64,000 nucleotides of DNA from Solirubrobacteraceae bacterium. GTDB taxonomy: Bacteria > Actinomycetota > Thermoleophilia > Solirubrobacterales > Solirubrobacteraceae. Positions 7,256 through 15,955 of this stretch are shown one piece after another (position 1 is the first letter of the stretch; each line of letters opens with the position of its first letter). The notes beneath the pieces are model-generated. The model was not told the DNA's origin. It saw only the letters and a list, made by a program, of their open reading frames with translations, and ran no database searches. Made by a program: the position numbers and the translations under genes. The DNA lies in the NCBI GenBank assembly GCA_030447785.1, contig JAUJOF010000001.1, positions 226,193 through 290,192 of the forward strand. Direction: 5' to 3'.

Positions 7256-9200
7256 CGTGTCGTTCACGCGGCTGCGCCGGATCGCCGCCAAGCCGCCCGG
7301 CTACATCCTGCGGCGCTTCGCCGACGAGGCGCGGCGTGAGGCGCAACGCGGGGTCCTGTTAGCCGCGCGCGGCGGCGTCGGCCCGCTGAGCATATCGCAG
7401 TGCACTCCGCGGTCGGGAGATGCCGTCCTCGCGAGTACCGAGCAGGCCGCGCTCGCCCTGGGCACGTGGGAAGCCGGAGTCGCAGCGCTTTGCGGCGAAG
7501 AGGTCCTTCGGTCGATGCTGCGCGCCGAAGCCGAGCTCGCCCGGCGGCGCGAGCTGACGATCTTCGCGGCCGGACCGACGGCGGTCGGGCGTCCGCCGCG
7601 CTGGCACGCCGACGTGCACAGCGGGCAGGACTGGCCGCTTGGGTTCCATCGCCGGCTTCCGGTTGCCGACCTCGGGCGCCCGACAGACGTGAAAGTGCCA
7701 TGGGAACTTTCGCGGCACCGGCACCTGGTGACGCTCGCGTGCGCCGCCGCGACAGGGGAAGAGTGGGCCCTGGACGAGCTCGACGCCGACGTGCGCAGCT
7801 GGGTGGCGGAGAACCCGGTCGGGTGGTCGGTGAACTGGACGGTTGGCATGGAGGTCGCCCTGCGCGCCGTTAGCCTTATTTGCGTCGACGCGCTCTTGCT
7901 GCAGGCCGGCCGGCCGCTGCCGTCTCGCCCCGTACTGGTGGGCTCGTTGCGCCAGCACGCGTGGTTCCTCGAGCGAAACCTCGAGGTCGCCGACGTGAAC
8001 GGCAACCACTTCCTCGCCAACGCGGTCGGGCTGCTGTGGCTGGCTCGGTACCTCGGGGACGACCAGCGGCGACGCAGCGCGTGGGCGACTGGGCTGGCGA
8101 TGGCCCGGCGGGCGGCGGCCGAGCACGTGCTTTCCGACGGGTTCGACCAGGAGGGATCGCTGCGCTACCACGCGCTGAACCTGGAACTTTTCACGCTCGC
8201 TCGCCACGCCGGCGGCGCGGAGCTCCGAGCGCTCGACCCGGTCCTCGAGCGGATGCTCGACGCCCTGCTGGCGGTCATGGACGCCACCGGACGCGTTCCC
8301 AACGTCGGTGACGACGACAGCGGGCGGGTCCTCGCCTTCTCGCCGACGCCATCCGAGCAGGGCGCGCGGGTGGCGGCGCTCGCCGCCGCCGTGCTCGGCG
8401 TGGCTCGCGCCGTCCCCGGCACGACAGTGGCAGTCGAGCTCGACGGCGTGATGCTCGCCGGCGGTCGTCCCACCGGCGCGGGGTCCGTCGCCCGAGGCAT
8501 CCGAACGTTTCCTCGGGCCGGCGTGGTGGTTCTGGGCGACGGCGATGACCACATCGTCCTCGATGCGGGCCCGGTCGGATTCCGCGGCCGTGGCGGACAC
8601 GGGCATCTCGACGCTATGTCCTTCGAGGCGACTCTCTCGGGGCGGCTAGCGGTGCGGGACTCCGGGACGGGCAGCTACACGCGTAACCCGGAGCTGCGGA
8701 ACGCGCTCCGTGATGCGGCCGCGCATTCCGGCATCCTCGTCGATGGTCGTCGCTACGCGAGCCTCGGTGGCCGCGACGCGCTGTGGAGCATCACCGGCGA
8801 CGCACCGCCGCACATCCTGGAGACGCGCGGGCTCGACGATGGAGCGCAGCGCGTGATCGCCACCCAGGAGCTGCCGGCCGCCCGGGGCGCAGCGCGCCAC
8901 ACGCGCGCTCTCACCTGGTCGCGCGGAGCACTCGAGGTCATGGATGAGATCCGCGCCCCAGTGGGGAGCAGGATCGAGGCGCGGTTGCAGCTGCCCGCCG
9001 GATGTCGGCGCGAGGGACAGCGCATCGTGAGCCTGCACCACCGCTACGAGCCCGAGCTGCCCGAGGACGCTGTCCTCACGCTCGAGGACGCTACAGGCTC
9101 GGAGCGCTACGGCATCGTCGAGCCCGCGACGCGTGCACTGGTCGCCTTCCACGGCGACGGCGGTCCGCAGGTGCTGCGATGGCTGATCGCCGCCATCTAG
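7248..9200 (+). CDS. Heparinase II/III-family polysaccharide lyase-like protein
   Basis: 650 residues starting at ATG 7248, which overlaps the end of the GT4 gene. The N-terminal half is an alpha-helical toroid-type region, with NGNHFLANAVG near residue 250 and QEGSLRYHALN near 305. The C-terminal half is the beta-rich Hepar_II_III domain, marked by GFRGRGGHGHLDAMSFE near residue 445 (conserved His). Family members cleave uronic-acid-containing polysaccharides and are often found inside capsule clusters. No signal peptide is visible, which is common for copies in biosynthetic operons. It may trim or control the length of the polymer made here; it could also modify a glycan precursor. Confidence 0.8.
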   Translation: MSDVSFTRLRRIAAKPPGYILRRFADEARREAQRGVLLAARGGVGPLSISQCTPRSGDAVLASTEQAALALGTWEAGVAALCGEEVLRSMLRAEAELARRRELTIFAAGPTAVGRPPRWHADVHSGQDWPLGFHRRLPVADLGRPTDVKVPWELSRHRHLVTLACAAATGEEWALDELDADVRSWVAENPVGWSVNWTVGMEVALRAVSLICVDALLLQAGRPLPSRPVLVGSLRQHAWFLERNLEVADVNGNHFLANAVGLLWLARYLGDDQRRRSAWATGLAMARRAAAEHVLSDGFDQEGSLRYHALNLELFTLARHAGGAELRALDPVLERMLDALLAVMDATGRVPNVGDDDSGRVLAFSPTPSEQGARVAALAAAVLGVARAVPGTTVAVELDGVMLAGGRPTGAGSVARGIRTFPRAGVVVLGDGDDHIVLDAGPVGFRGRGGHGHLDAMSFEATLSGRLAVRDSGTGSYTRNPELRNALRDAAAHSGILVDGRRYASLGGRDALWSITGDAPPHILETRGLDDGAQRVIATQELPAARGAARHTRALTWSRGALEVMDEIRAPVGSRIEARLQLPAGCRREGQRIVSLHHRYEPELPEDAVLTLEDATGSERYGIVEPATRALVAFHGDGGPQVLRWLIAAI

Positions 9201-10480
9201 GCTGGCATCCTCGCCGCGGAATCACCGGCGACGCGGCGCTCGCCAGCGCGGCCGCCGCGCTCGCGACGGGCATCGGCGCGACGGCGAGCATCCTCGTCGC
9301 CCGTGAGCTGAGCGTGGCCGGCCGCGGAGAATGGGCCGTCATCAGCTCGCTAGCCATCCTGGTTGGGACCGCGTGCTCCGCCGGCCTTCCTGCCGCAGGT
9401 GCCTACGCCGCGGCGCAGGTCGACGCGCGTGCGCGAGCGCGCATCACATCCGCCGTGTTCATCGCCGCGCTCGGCCTTGCGAGCCTCGCCCTCGTCGCCG
9501 GAGCAATCGCGGCGGCGGTGACCCAGCACGGCCCCGAACGCGAGGTCGCTCTCTTCGGCGGGTCGGTGCTGGCGGCAGGGTACGTCATCCACAACATCGT
9601 CCACCAGCTGCTGCTGACCACCGTCCCGCTGCGGCGCTACGCCGCGGTTCAGCTACTGCCGAACGTCGTGATGCTGGCCGGTGTGGTCGCCGTCGTACTC
9701 GCGACAGGGCTCACCGTCGCCTGGGTCGCGGCCGCGTCGATCGCGGGCTCGGTGATCGCCACGGGGGCGGCGGTCGTGATCCTCCGACGGGCGGGACTCG
9801 TTCCGCTGAGCTGGTGGGGGAATGCGCTACCGGCGCTGCGGCCGTACGCGGGGTTCGCGATCATGAGCTTCGGTGTAGTGGCTTGCACGCAGGTGGTGCA
9901 GCGCATCGACGTGCTCATCGTCGACGGGATCGCCGGTCCGCGTTCCGCCGGCCTGTATGCGGTCGCGGTCCAGGTCGGCGAGCTGTTGCTCATCGTGCCA
10001 GCCGCGCTCGGCGCCGTCCTGTTCCGCCGTGCAGCCACCTCTGCGCAGGGCCACTGGCGCGACGCAGTCCGGGTCATGTCCGCGACCTTGGCCCTTGGGC
10101 TAGCGATCGGAGCGCTGCTCGTCGCGTTCGCCGATCCGCTTCTGAACACCCTGTTCGGAGCCCGCTATGTTGGTGCCGCCGAAGCGCTGAGGCTACTCGT
10201 CCCGGGTCTGTTGTTCCTGTGCCTGCAGAGCATCGTCTCCTCTTATGTCGCCGGACGGGGACGTCCACGCTCCGTCTTCTTCGCGTGGCTGGTCGCCGGA
10301 GTGGGCAACATCTCGCTCAACCTCGTCCTCGTGCCGGCGTACGGAATTACCGGCGCGGCGCTGGCTTCGACGATCTCGTACGCGGTCGTTCTCGTGCTGC
10401 ACGTGCATCCCATCAGAATCATTCGAGCGCAAGAGCGCGATGGCGGCAGCCTCGTGGCGAAGGCGCAAGTGCCCACATGA
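9179..10480 (+). CDS. Polysaccharide flippase (Wzx / MATE-like, MVF superfamily)
   Basis: A 433-residue protein with about 12-14 hydrophobic helices and few charged loops, typical of the polysaccharide biosynthesis/Wzx family. It shows the conserved early pattern SILVARELSVAGRGEWA and a mid-protein helix pair QRIDVLIVDGIAGPRSAGLYAVA that recurs in this family. The start is ATG 9179, overlapping the lyase gene by 22 bases, which removes an unlikely 59-residue extension. Together with the Wzy-like protein at 3464 it makes a Wzx/Wzy-dependent export pair for lipid-linked repeat units. Confidence 0.8.
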   Translation: MADRRHLGWHPRRGITGDAALASAAAALATGIGATASILVARELSVAGRGEWAVISSLAILVGTACSAGLPAAGAYAAAQVDARARARITSAVFIAALGLASLALVAGAIAAAVTQHGPEREVALFGGSVLAAGYVIHNIVHQLLLTTVPLRRYAAVQLLPNVVMLAGVVAVVLATGLTVAWVAAASIAGSVIATGAAVVILRRAGLVPLSWWGNALPALRPYAGFAIMSFGVVACTQVVQRIDVLIVDGIAGPRSAGLYAVAVQVGELLLIVPAALGAVLFRRAATSAQGHWRDAVRVMSATLALGLAIGALLVAFADPLLNTLFGARYVGAAEALRLLVPGLLFLCLQSIVSSYVAGRGRPRSVFFAWLVAGVGNISLNLVLVPAYGITGAALASTISYAVVLVLHVHPIRIIRAQERDGGSLVAKAQVPT

Positions 10481-10526
10481 CGTGCCCGTGACTCTGGAGC
10501 CGAGTTCATCGGCTCGCATCCCGTGA

Positions 10527-10965
10527 GAGCTGCTACTCACGGCCGGACACCGGGTCCAGGTGCGCGACGACCTCTCGACGGGGGATGGAGAACATCCGGC
10601 AGGTGGGCACGAACGAGCGCTTCGTATAGACGATCGACTCGTGCGCGAACAAGGGTGGTATGGCGGAGATGGTCGACGACATTGACGTGGTCTTCCATGT
10701 CGAGGCGGCCGCTGGCGTGGATCTGGTCGTCGAGTCGCCCGTGCTGACCATCGAGACCAACCTGCACTGCTCCGAGGTGGTTCTCGCGCAGGGGGTCACG
10801 ATCGCAAGCTGACTGATCGCCAGCACCAACGAGGTCTACAGCAAGTCGGCTGCGCTGCTGTTCCGCGAGGACGGGCGAATCTCTTTCATGGGCGCGACGT
10901 GAAGGCCGCCGGTCGTACGGTGCTCGAAGGCGATCGACGAGTTCCCGCTCGCGGACCCTACAAGA
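10527..10965 (+). pseudogene. Decayed NAD-dependent nucleotide-sugar epimerase/dehydratase gene
   Basis: Pieces of an extended SDR (GalE/UDP-sugar decarboxylase type) can be followed across frames: LLLTAGHRVQVRDDLSTG, then in another frame ENIRQVG, then DDIDVVFHVEAAAGVDLVVE, SPVLTIETNLHCSEVVLAQG, IASTNEVYSKS and LFREDGRISFMGAT. After another shift comes KAIDEFPLADP, where a living enzyme would have the SYxxSK/KxxDEF region. There are in-frame stops (for example after ERFV and after VTIAS). The N-terminal glycine-rich dinucleotide motif is missing, so the gene is truncated at its start as well as broken inside. Confidence 0.7.
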
Positions 10966-11164
10966 ACGCCCTGCTGCGGCGCGACTCGCTCGGTCTCTAC
11001 CTCCCTACAACTTCGTGCGGGCGCCGGCGACCTTATTTTCCCATGGCGGTGGTGCGGGAGATCGGCAGCTTCGACGAGCGCGCTACCTCATCTCCGTGTG
11101 GTGGCGGTACCGCCAGGAGCTCGGGTGGGCCATACTCCTCACCGACCAGCCCCTGGCCGGCTCG
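10966..11164 (+). pseudogene. Possible glycosyltransferase scrap
   Basis: Downstream of the dead epimerase, short pieces in different plus frames read LLRRDSLGLY, LFSHGG or PMAVVREIGSFDER, and ISVWWRYRQELGWAILLTDQ. The REIGSFDER block resembles the conserved GFDExF block of family 2 glycosyltransferases. Nothing longer can be assembled, so this is a weak call: either a decayed GT2 fragment or chance similarity between the epimerase ruin and the FkbM gene. Confidence 0.25.
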
Positions 11165-12004
11165 CTACGTTCCGCCGGCCCGCGTGAACAGCCCGTAGGC
11201 GGGCGGCTGCGGCGCGTCAAATCCCTCGGTGCCCGGCTTCTCCTCACGCCGGAAGCGGTCACTCAGGTGCAGCCCATGCTGGGCGAGCAGGCCCTCCAGC
11301 TGCCCCCCCTTCTCGTCGTCGAGCTCGGTCAGGACCGTGCGCAAAGTCGGGTCTGACAGCGTGTGGTCGGCTCCGGCGAGGACGTCGAGCTCTGTGCCAT
11401 CGACATCAAGCTTGATGTGCGCAGGCCTCGGCAGGCCGAAGCGCTCCAGCAGATCGTCGAGGCGGAAGGTCAGGACGGGCTGGTCGTAGGCGGTACCGGT
11501 CGGGCCGTCGTGGCCACCCAGCGTGTGAAGGGCCGCCCCCGCGTCGAGCGTGCGCAGGTGCAGGGTCTCCAGGGTCGTCGCCCGGCCCAGGGCCACCGGA
11601 AGCGCGGTCACCCGGTCCTGCGCTCCGTTGCGCACCACGTTCTCCGACAGCGCGGCGAACGTGGGGTAGCCGGGCTCCACGGCCACCACGCGGGCACGCA
11701 CCGCCGGGGACAGCGCCGCGACGAGGCTGTAGGCGCCGACGTTGGCCCCGATGTCGTAGAGGACCTCGTCCGGCCCGATCCAGCTCTCGATCCACTGCAC
11801 GGTCCAGGGCTCCTTGGCGCAGCCGCGAAGCCGCGCCCGGGCGGACTTCGAGGGGACGCCCAGCATGATCTGCGCACCTTCGTAGTCCAAGCGCCCGACG
11901 GTGGGGCCCGCGAGCGCCTCCGCGAGCCTGGAGCGTCCCCTTCGCGTCGCTCTGTCCAGCAGGCGCCCCGCGGCGCGCACGGGCCTCCCCGCGGAGTCGC
12001 TCAT
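11165..12004 (-). CDS. FkbM-family methyltransferase
   Basis: 279 residues. Motif I is LYDIGANVGAYSL near residue 83, followed by VVAVEPGYPTFAALSENV (acidic SAM-ribose ligand), LTFRLDDLLERFGLP and IKLDVDGTELDVLAG. This series (D.GAN.G, VEP, LDDL, IK.D.(E)G.E..VL.G) defines FkbM-type O-methyltransferases. The start ATG 12004 overlaps the stop of the upstream membrane-protein gene, indicating coupling. Such enzymes in glycan clusters methylate sugar hydroxyls; the acceptor is unknown here. It runs opposite to the preceding polysaccharide unit. Confidence 0.85.
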   Translation of the reverse strand: MSDSAGRPVRAAGRLLDRATRRGRSRLAEALAGPTVGRLDYEGAQIMLGVPSKSARARLRGCAKEPWTVQWIESWIGPDEVLYDIGANVGAYSLVAALSPAVRARVVAVEPGYPTFAALSENVVRNGAQDRVTALPVALGRATTLETLHLRTLDAGAALHTLGGHDGPTGTAYDQPVLTFRLDDLLERFGLPRPAHIKLDVDGTELDVLAGADHTLSDPTLRTVLTELDDEKGGQLEGLLAQHGLHLSDRFRREEKPGTEGFDAPQPPAYGLFTRAGGT

Positions 12005-12369
12005 CAATTCGGCCTTGGGTCCCCCGCCCGGAGCACCGCGGCACGCCGCCGGGCGTGGGCGAGTAGCCAGCTCAGGGTCGGGAGCTCGGCGCCGGGCACG
12101 AGCAGTGCTGCGGTCGCGACGGCGCCCGTCGGACGATCGAGTTCCCGTGCGCAGCGGGCGAGCGCGATGACGACGCTCGCCCGCACCCCGGCCAGAATCG
12201 CGAAAAAGGTGGTCTCGCCCTTGCCGTCGGGGGCGATGACGGCCAGCGCAAGGATGAACAGCGTGGCAGCGAGCAGGCCCGCGATCGTCAGGGCGGTGTG
12301 CCGGCGGGCCTGGCGCACTGCGCCCGCGGTACAGAGCCCCGGGCTCAGGGAGAGGCGGGCATCGCTCAC
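12004..12369 (-). CDS. Small membrane protein, unknown function
   Basis: About 121 residues from GTG 12369. Two hydrophobic helices lie near residues 25-43 (LTIAGLLAATLFILALAV) and 53-67, separated by a short polar turn (APDGKGETT). The C-terminus is basic. It is cotranscribed with the FkbM gene through an overlapping stop/start. I do not recognise a family. Earlier in-frame starts (to 12474) are possible but add only low-complexity basic sequence. Confidence 0.5.
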   Translation of the reverse strand: MSDARLSLSPGLCTAGAVRQARRHTALTIAGLLAATLFILALAVIAPDGKGETTFFAILAGVRASVVIALARCARELDRPTGAVATAALLVPGAELPTLSWLLAHARRRAAVLRAGDPRPN

Positions 12370-12842
12370 CGCGACTGACTCTACACTCGGGCTCCTGCGC
12401 CCTCCGGTCGAGGGTCGCCCGCCTTGGAGGCGACCGGCGCCATGGGTTTCCCGTACCAGCGCCTCATCCTTCACCTGAACGGGGTCTTCCTCGGTATCTG
12501 GGTCTGGCCCTGCTCATCGGGCCCTCCTGGTTGCTCGAGGCGGCCGCGCTCTCGATGCCCCTGCCCCCGCGGCCCCTCTTCGCGGTGGCCGGACTCATCA
12601 CCTTGGTGGCGGGCGTCATCGTGCGATGTGCCTCCGAGGGCGCCGCGGCGGCTGCCCATCGCCACCGTGCACGAGGACGTCGTCCTGCTGCACGTCGCCC
12701 GGCCTCCTAGGCCGAGCGCAGGTGTCGCATAGCGGTGTGATGGAGGAGGTCTCGCTCTCCCGATCCGCGGTCTGAGGGCTCGGTGCGCGGTCTCCGGCGG
12801 CTACCAAGGCGGTCGGTCACCGCGGCGGCTGGATCGGTGCCT
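12370..12842. other. Gap with a possible decayed membrane-protein fragment
   Basis: The plus strand between 12440 and 12660 contains FPYQRLILHLNGVFLGI and, one frame over, LALLIGPSWLLEAAALSM then LFAVAGLITLVAGVIV. These hydrophobic runs look like pieces of one small membrane protein broken by a frame change. There is no long frame and no family match I can name. The rest of the gap shows nothing recognisable. Confidence 0.3.
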
Positions 12843-14144
12843 TCATTGACTGAGGAGCGCCGCCGGCACGACGGCGATGCCATCGGGTCGGCGGTATGCC
12901 TCGGAGCCCGTCGTGACAACGACCGCATCCAGCATGTCGGCTCCCATCTGCTCGCGCAGCCAGTTGAGATGGGTTACGTCCTTGTCTGTGGCGACGGGGT
13001 GGAGTTTGACCTCCATCGCGACCACGCGTCCGTCGCCACGCTCGACGATGAGGTCAATCTCGCGCTCGCCCGCGTACGTACGCAGGTGGCCGACGGAGGC
13101 GTCCGCCGCCTGCGCGTACACCCGCACCGACTGGGTGACCAGCGACTCGAACAGCGCTCCCAGAAAGGTCCCGTCGCGCGGAATGGCGACGGCCGGCTCG
13201 TCGCCGGCCAGCAGTTGCTGGCTGGTGAGTCCGAGCAGCGTCGTTGCCAGTGCCGGGTCGGCGAGATGATGCTTCGGCGGCTCCGTGAGACGGGCGATGT
13301 GGTTGCGAGTCGGCTTCCATCCCGGCACAGGGTCGAGCACATACAAGCGCTCCAGAACGTCGCGGTAGGGCATGACGGTCGTGCGCGCGGGCTTGTCCGA
13401 CTCGCCGCTCGTGGCCGCGTCGCGCACCTTCTCCCAGCTGGCGGCCGTGGCGGTCGCCGCTGCGTAGGCCAGCATCCAGCGCCGCAGTGCGGCGGGGTTG
13501 CGCGGCTGATGGCCGAGCTCCGGGAAGTCCTTGTCGATAACGCGCCGGATGTAGCCGTCCAGCTGCGCGCGGCGCAGCCTCACCGGGAGGTCGCGCAGAC
13601 CCGGAAAGCCCGACTTGAACATCTCCTCCGTGTAGTCGGCGAGCCCGAACGAGCTGACGCCGGCGACCGGCGGCTGGCCACCGCCGAGCAGCTCGCACAA
13701 GCTGACGGTCGCGCTGCCTGGCCAGCGCTCTGCGAGCGAGAGCGGTCGCATTCGTAACGCGATGATGCGCCCAGCGCCCGTATGAACGCCCGTGCCCTTC
13801 GGCGCAACCGAGCCCGTCAACAAAAACGGCCCCGGCGGGTCATGCTTATCCACCGCGCGACGAACGCGGTCCCAGACGGGCGGATGGTGTTGCCACTCGT
13901 CGATGAGCACCGGGGCCAGCTGCGACAGCGCGAGGCCCACATCCGCTGAAACGACAGCGAGATGGGTCTCGTCATCGAGCTCGTAGCTCGTGGCGGCGCG
14001 CTCTCCCGCGGTCGAGGTCTTTCCGATGGCCCGGGCGCCTTCGAGGGCAACCGCGACGGCGACATCGAAAGCAGGTCCCAGGTAAGCATCCAGCTCGTCA
14101 TCAACGACGCGACGGCGATAGCTCGGTGCAGGCGACACAACCAC
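12843..14144 (-). CDS. ATP-binding protein of the DUF4143 (AAA-type) family
   Basis: About 433 residues. The N-terminal AAA domain has a Walker A-like loop EGARAIGKTST (family usual: GARQVGKTTL) and a Walker B VLIDEWQ about 45 residues later, then a sensor-like LLTGSVAP. The C-terminal DUF4143 half ends with EIDLIVERGDG and AMEVKLHP, the pattern of a degenerate PD-(D/E)XK nuclease fold. GTG 14144 was chosen because the longest frame would start in a CATG shared with the divergent methyltransferase. The role is unknown; such solitary ATPases are common accessory genes. It is unrelated to the glycan genes around it. Confidence 0.7.
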   Translation of the reverse strand: MVVSPAPSYRRRVVDDELDAYLGPAFDVAVAVALEGARAIGKTSTAGERAATSYELDDETHLAVVSADVGLALSQLAPVLIDEWQHHPPVWDRVRRAVDKHDPPGPFLLTGSVAPKGTGVHTGAGRIIALRMRPLSLAERWPGSATVSLCELLGGGQPPVAGVSSFGLADYTEEMFKSGFPGLRDLPVRLRRAQLDGYIRRVIDKDFPELGHQPRNPAALRRWMLAYAAATATAASWEKVRDAATSGESDKPARTTVMPYRDVLERLYVLDPVPGWKPTRNHIARLTEPPKHHLADPALATTLLGLTSQQLLAGDEPAVAIPRDGTFLGALFESLVTQSVRVYAQAADASVGHLRTYAGEREIDLIVERGDGRVVAMEVKLHPVATDKDVTHLNWLREQMGADMLDAVVVTTGSEAYRRPDGIAVVPAALLSQ

Positions 14145-14250
14145 AACCGACAGCAGCTCGCGGACCAACGCTACGTATTCTCGCCCCGCTACGCTACAAA
14201 AGCTCGGCGATCTAGGCTGCCTTTCCTCATCGTTTAGCCTCCCCGCCGCC

Positions 14251-14940
14251 ATGCGCCACCCCGACCAGCCCGAGCTCGCCCGCGTGGTCGCCGACTTCGA
14301 GGCGGCCGTCCTCGCCCAACAGCCGGTCGCGTCCGAGCACTACGACGAGGACTACTTCGCCTCGGACTGGCGCGAGGACGACAACCGCTACGACCTGGAG
14401 ACGCGCCGGCGCATCGAGGCGCGCAATCCGCAGCTCATAAAGGAGGTCTTCGAGCCCCGGCGGGTGCTGGACATGGGCTGCGGACCGGGCTTCCTCATGC
14501 AGTTCCTGCACGAGCTGGCCATCGACGTGCACGGCATCGACTACGCCGAGGCCAGCCTGGACCTCGCGCCGCCCGACGTGCGCGACGACATCACGATCGC
14601 CTCGGTCAGCGAGCCCCAGGTCGACGCCGAGTCCTTCGACCTGGTGATCTGCCGCGAGGTGCTCGAGCACATGACCGTGCTTGAGGTGCGCCGCACCGTC
14701 CAGCAGATCTGCCGCGCGAGCTCGCGCTTCGCGTACGTCACGACGCGCTTTCATCCCGAGCCCGACCACCTGCTCGACTTCACCACCCAGTTCGACGTCG
14801 ACCCCTCGCACATCACGCTGCTCACCAAGGACTTCCTGCGGCTGCTGTTCGTCCTGGAGGGCTTTCGCCGGCGGACCGACCTGGAGCAGCGCATGGACTG
14901 GGGCGACAAGAACCGCGTGCTCGTCTACGAGCGGGTATGA
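14251..14940 (+). CDS. Class I SAM-dependent methyltransferase
   Basis: 229 residues with motif I VLDMGCGPGFLMQF at about 72-85, GIDYAEASLDLA as the beta-2 region and FDLVICREVLEHM around 130, the layout of Methyltransf_23/UbiG-like enzymes. ATG 14251 is the start, and its stop overlaps the next ATG. It is the first gene of a long plus-strand unit that continues through an FkbM-like methyltransferase, an ABC exporter and NeuC. Terminal or repeat-unit methylation of the exported glycan is a reasonable but unproven role. Confidence 0.8.
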   Translation: MRHPDQPELARVVADFEAAVLAQQPVASEHYDEDYFASDWREDDNRYDLETRRRIEARNPQLIKEVFEPRRVLDMGCGPGFLMQFLHELAIDVHGIDYAEASLDLAPPDVRDDITIASVSEPQVDAESFDLVICREVLEHMTVLEVRRTVQQICRASSRFAYVTTRFHPEPDHLLDFTTQFDVDPSHITLLTKDFLRLLFVLEGFRRRTDLEQRMDWGDKNRVLVYERV

Positions 14941-15929
14941 GCGCCATGGCGCGAGAGAAGCCTTCGAAGGTGCGCACCAAGCTCGACGGGCTGCCGAGCC
15001 TCCCGCAGAGGCTTGCGCAGACCCGGGCCTTGCTGAATGCCGTGCGGGAGGTGCCCAGGGAGCTGACGCGCGCGTCCAAGGACGTCAGGGAGTTCTCGCG
15101 CGAGCTCAAGCGCGTGTACGCCGAGCTGCGCCGGATCGAGCTGCGCTTCGACGGGGTCCTGCGCCATCTCTACTTCGACGCGCAGCAGCTGCCCCCGCCT
15201 GCCGACCTCACCTGGCAGCGCTTCAAGGTCTACTCACAGAACGGAGAGGACGGGCTCACCCTTGCATTGTTAAAGCGCATCGGCCTCGGCGCCGGCCGGT
15301 TCGTGGACATCGGCTGTGGCCCGATGGGTGGAAACGCCCGTTTCTTCGCCGAGGAGTTCGGCTGGTCGGGGCTGTTCGTCGACGCGCGGGAGCAGGTCAA
15401 GAGGCTGGAGGCCCAGCTGCGTCCGGGGCAGGTCACGGCACTCGCCACCTGGGTCACGCGCGACAACGTCGACTCCTTGGTGCGCGACCATGGCTTTGAG
15501 GGCGAGATCGATCTTCTGAGCATCGACCTAGACGGCAACGACTACTGGGTCTGGGAGGCGCTGACCGCCTGCTCGCCGCGTATAGCGATCGTCGAGTACA
15601 ACTCCTTCTTCGGTCCTGACCGCGCGGTCACCGTGCCGTACTCGGAGTCGTTCGATCGTCACGAGCGCGACCGTCGCTACTACGGCGCCTCGCTGGCGGC
15701 GCTCGTGGCGCTGGCCGGCCAGAAGGGCTACCGGCTCGTGGCGGTCGAGCCCGCCGGGGTCAACGCCTTCTTCCTGCGCGACGACGTCGCCCCGGAGGTT
15801 CCGGGGTTTCGCGCCGACCAGCTCTATCGCTCGCAGGTCAAGCACCACCTGGAGATGGCACAGCGTGGCTTCGACCCCTTCGAGGCGTTCACGCCCGAGA
15901 ACGGATTGCCGCTGGTCGACGTTGCCTGA
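14937..15929 (+). CDS. FkbM-like methyltransferase with N-terminal helical region
   Basis: 330 residues. Residues 20-75 are charged and helix-forming, possibly a coiled coil (LPQRLAQTRALLN, ELKRVYAELRRIELR). The catalytic part has YSQNGEDGLT (98-108), FVDIGCGPMGGN (122-133), LFVDAREQ, and LLSIDLDGNDYWVWEAL, the SID.D..DY signature of a SAM-dependent subgroup related to FkbM. The 4-bp overlap with the preceding methyltransferase indicates coupling. In ABC-exported polysaccharides, methyltransferases with coiled-coil parts can cap the chain end and set its length; the helical region makes that an attractive guess here. Confidence 0.75.
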   Translation: MSAMAREKPSKVRTKLDGLPSLPQRLAQTRALLNAVREVPRELTRASKDVREFSRELKRVYAELRRIELRFDGVLRHLYFDAQQLPPPADLTWQRFKVYSQNGEDGLTLALLKRIGLGAGRFVDIGCGPMGGNARFFAEEFGWSGLFVDAREQVKRLEAQLRPGQVTALATWVTRDNVDSLVRDHGFEGEIDLLSIDLDGNDYWVWEALTACSPRIAIVEYNSFFGPDRAVTVPYSESFDRHERDRRYYGASLAALVALAGQKGYRLVAVEPAGVNAFFLRDDVAPEVPGFRADQLYRSQVKHHLEMAQRGFDPFEAFTPENGLPLVDVA

Positions 15930-15955
15930 GGTGGCCGCCCCTAGAGTCCCCGGCC

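Noticed and set aside
14138..14252. Start of the DUF4143 protein at ATG 14252
   Set aside because: It would share the CATG with the start of the divergent methyltransferase and add a poorly conserved 36-residue front; a GTG near 14144 fits the family better.
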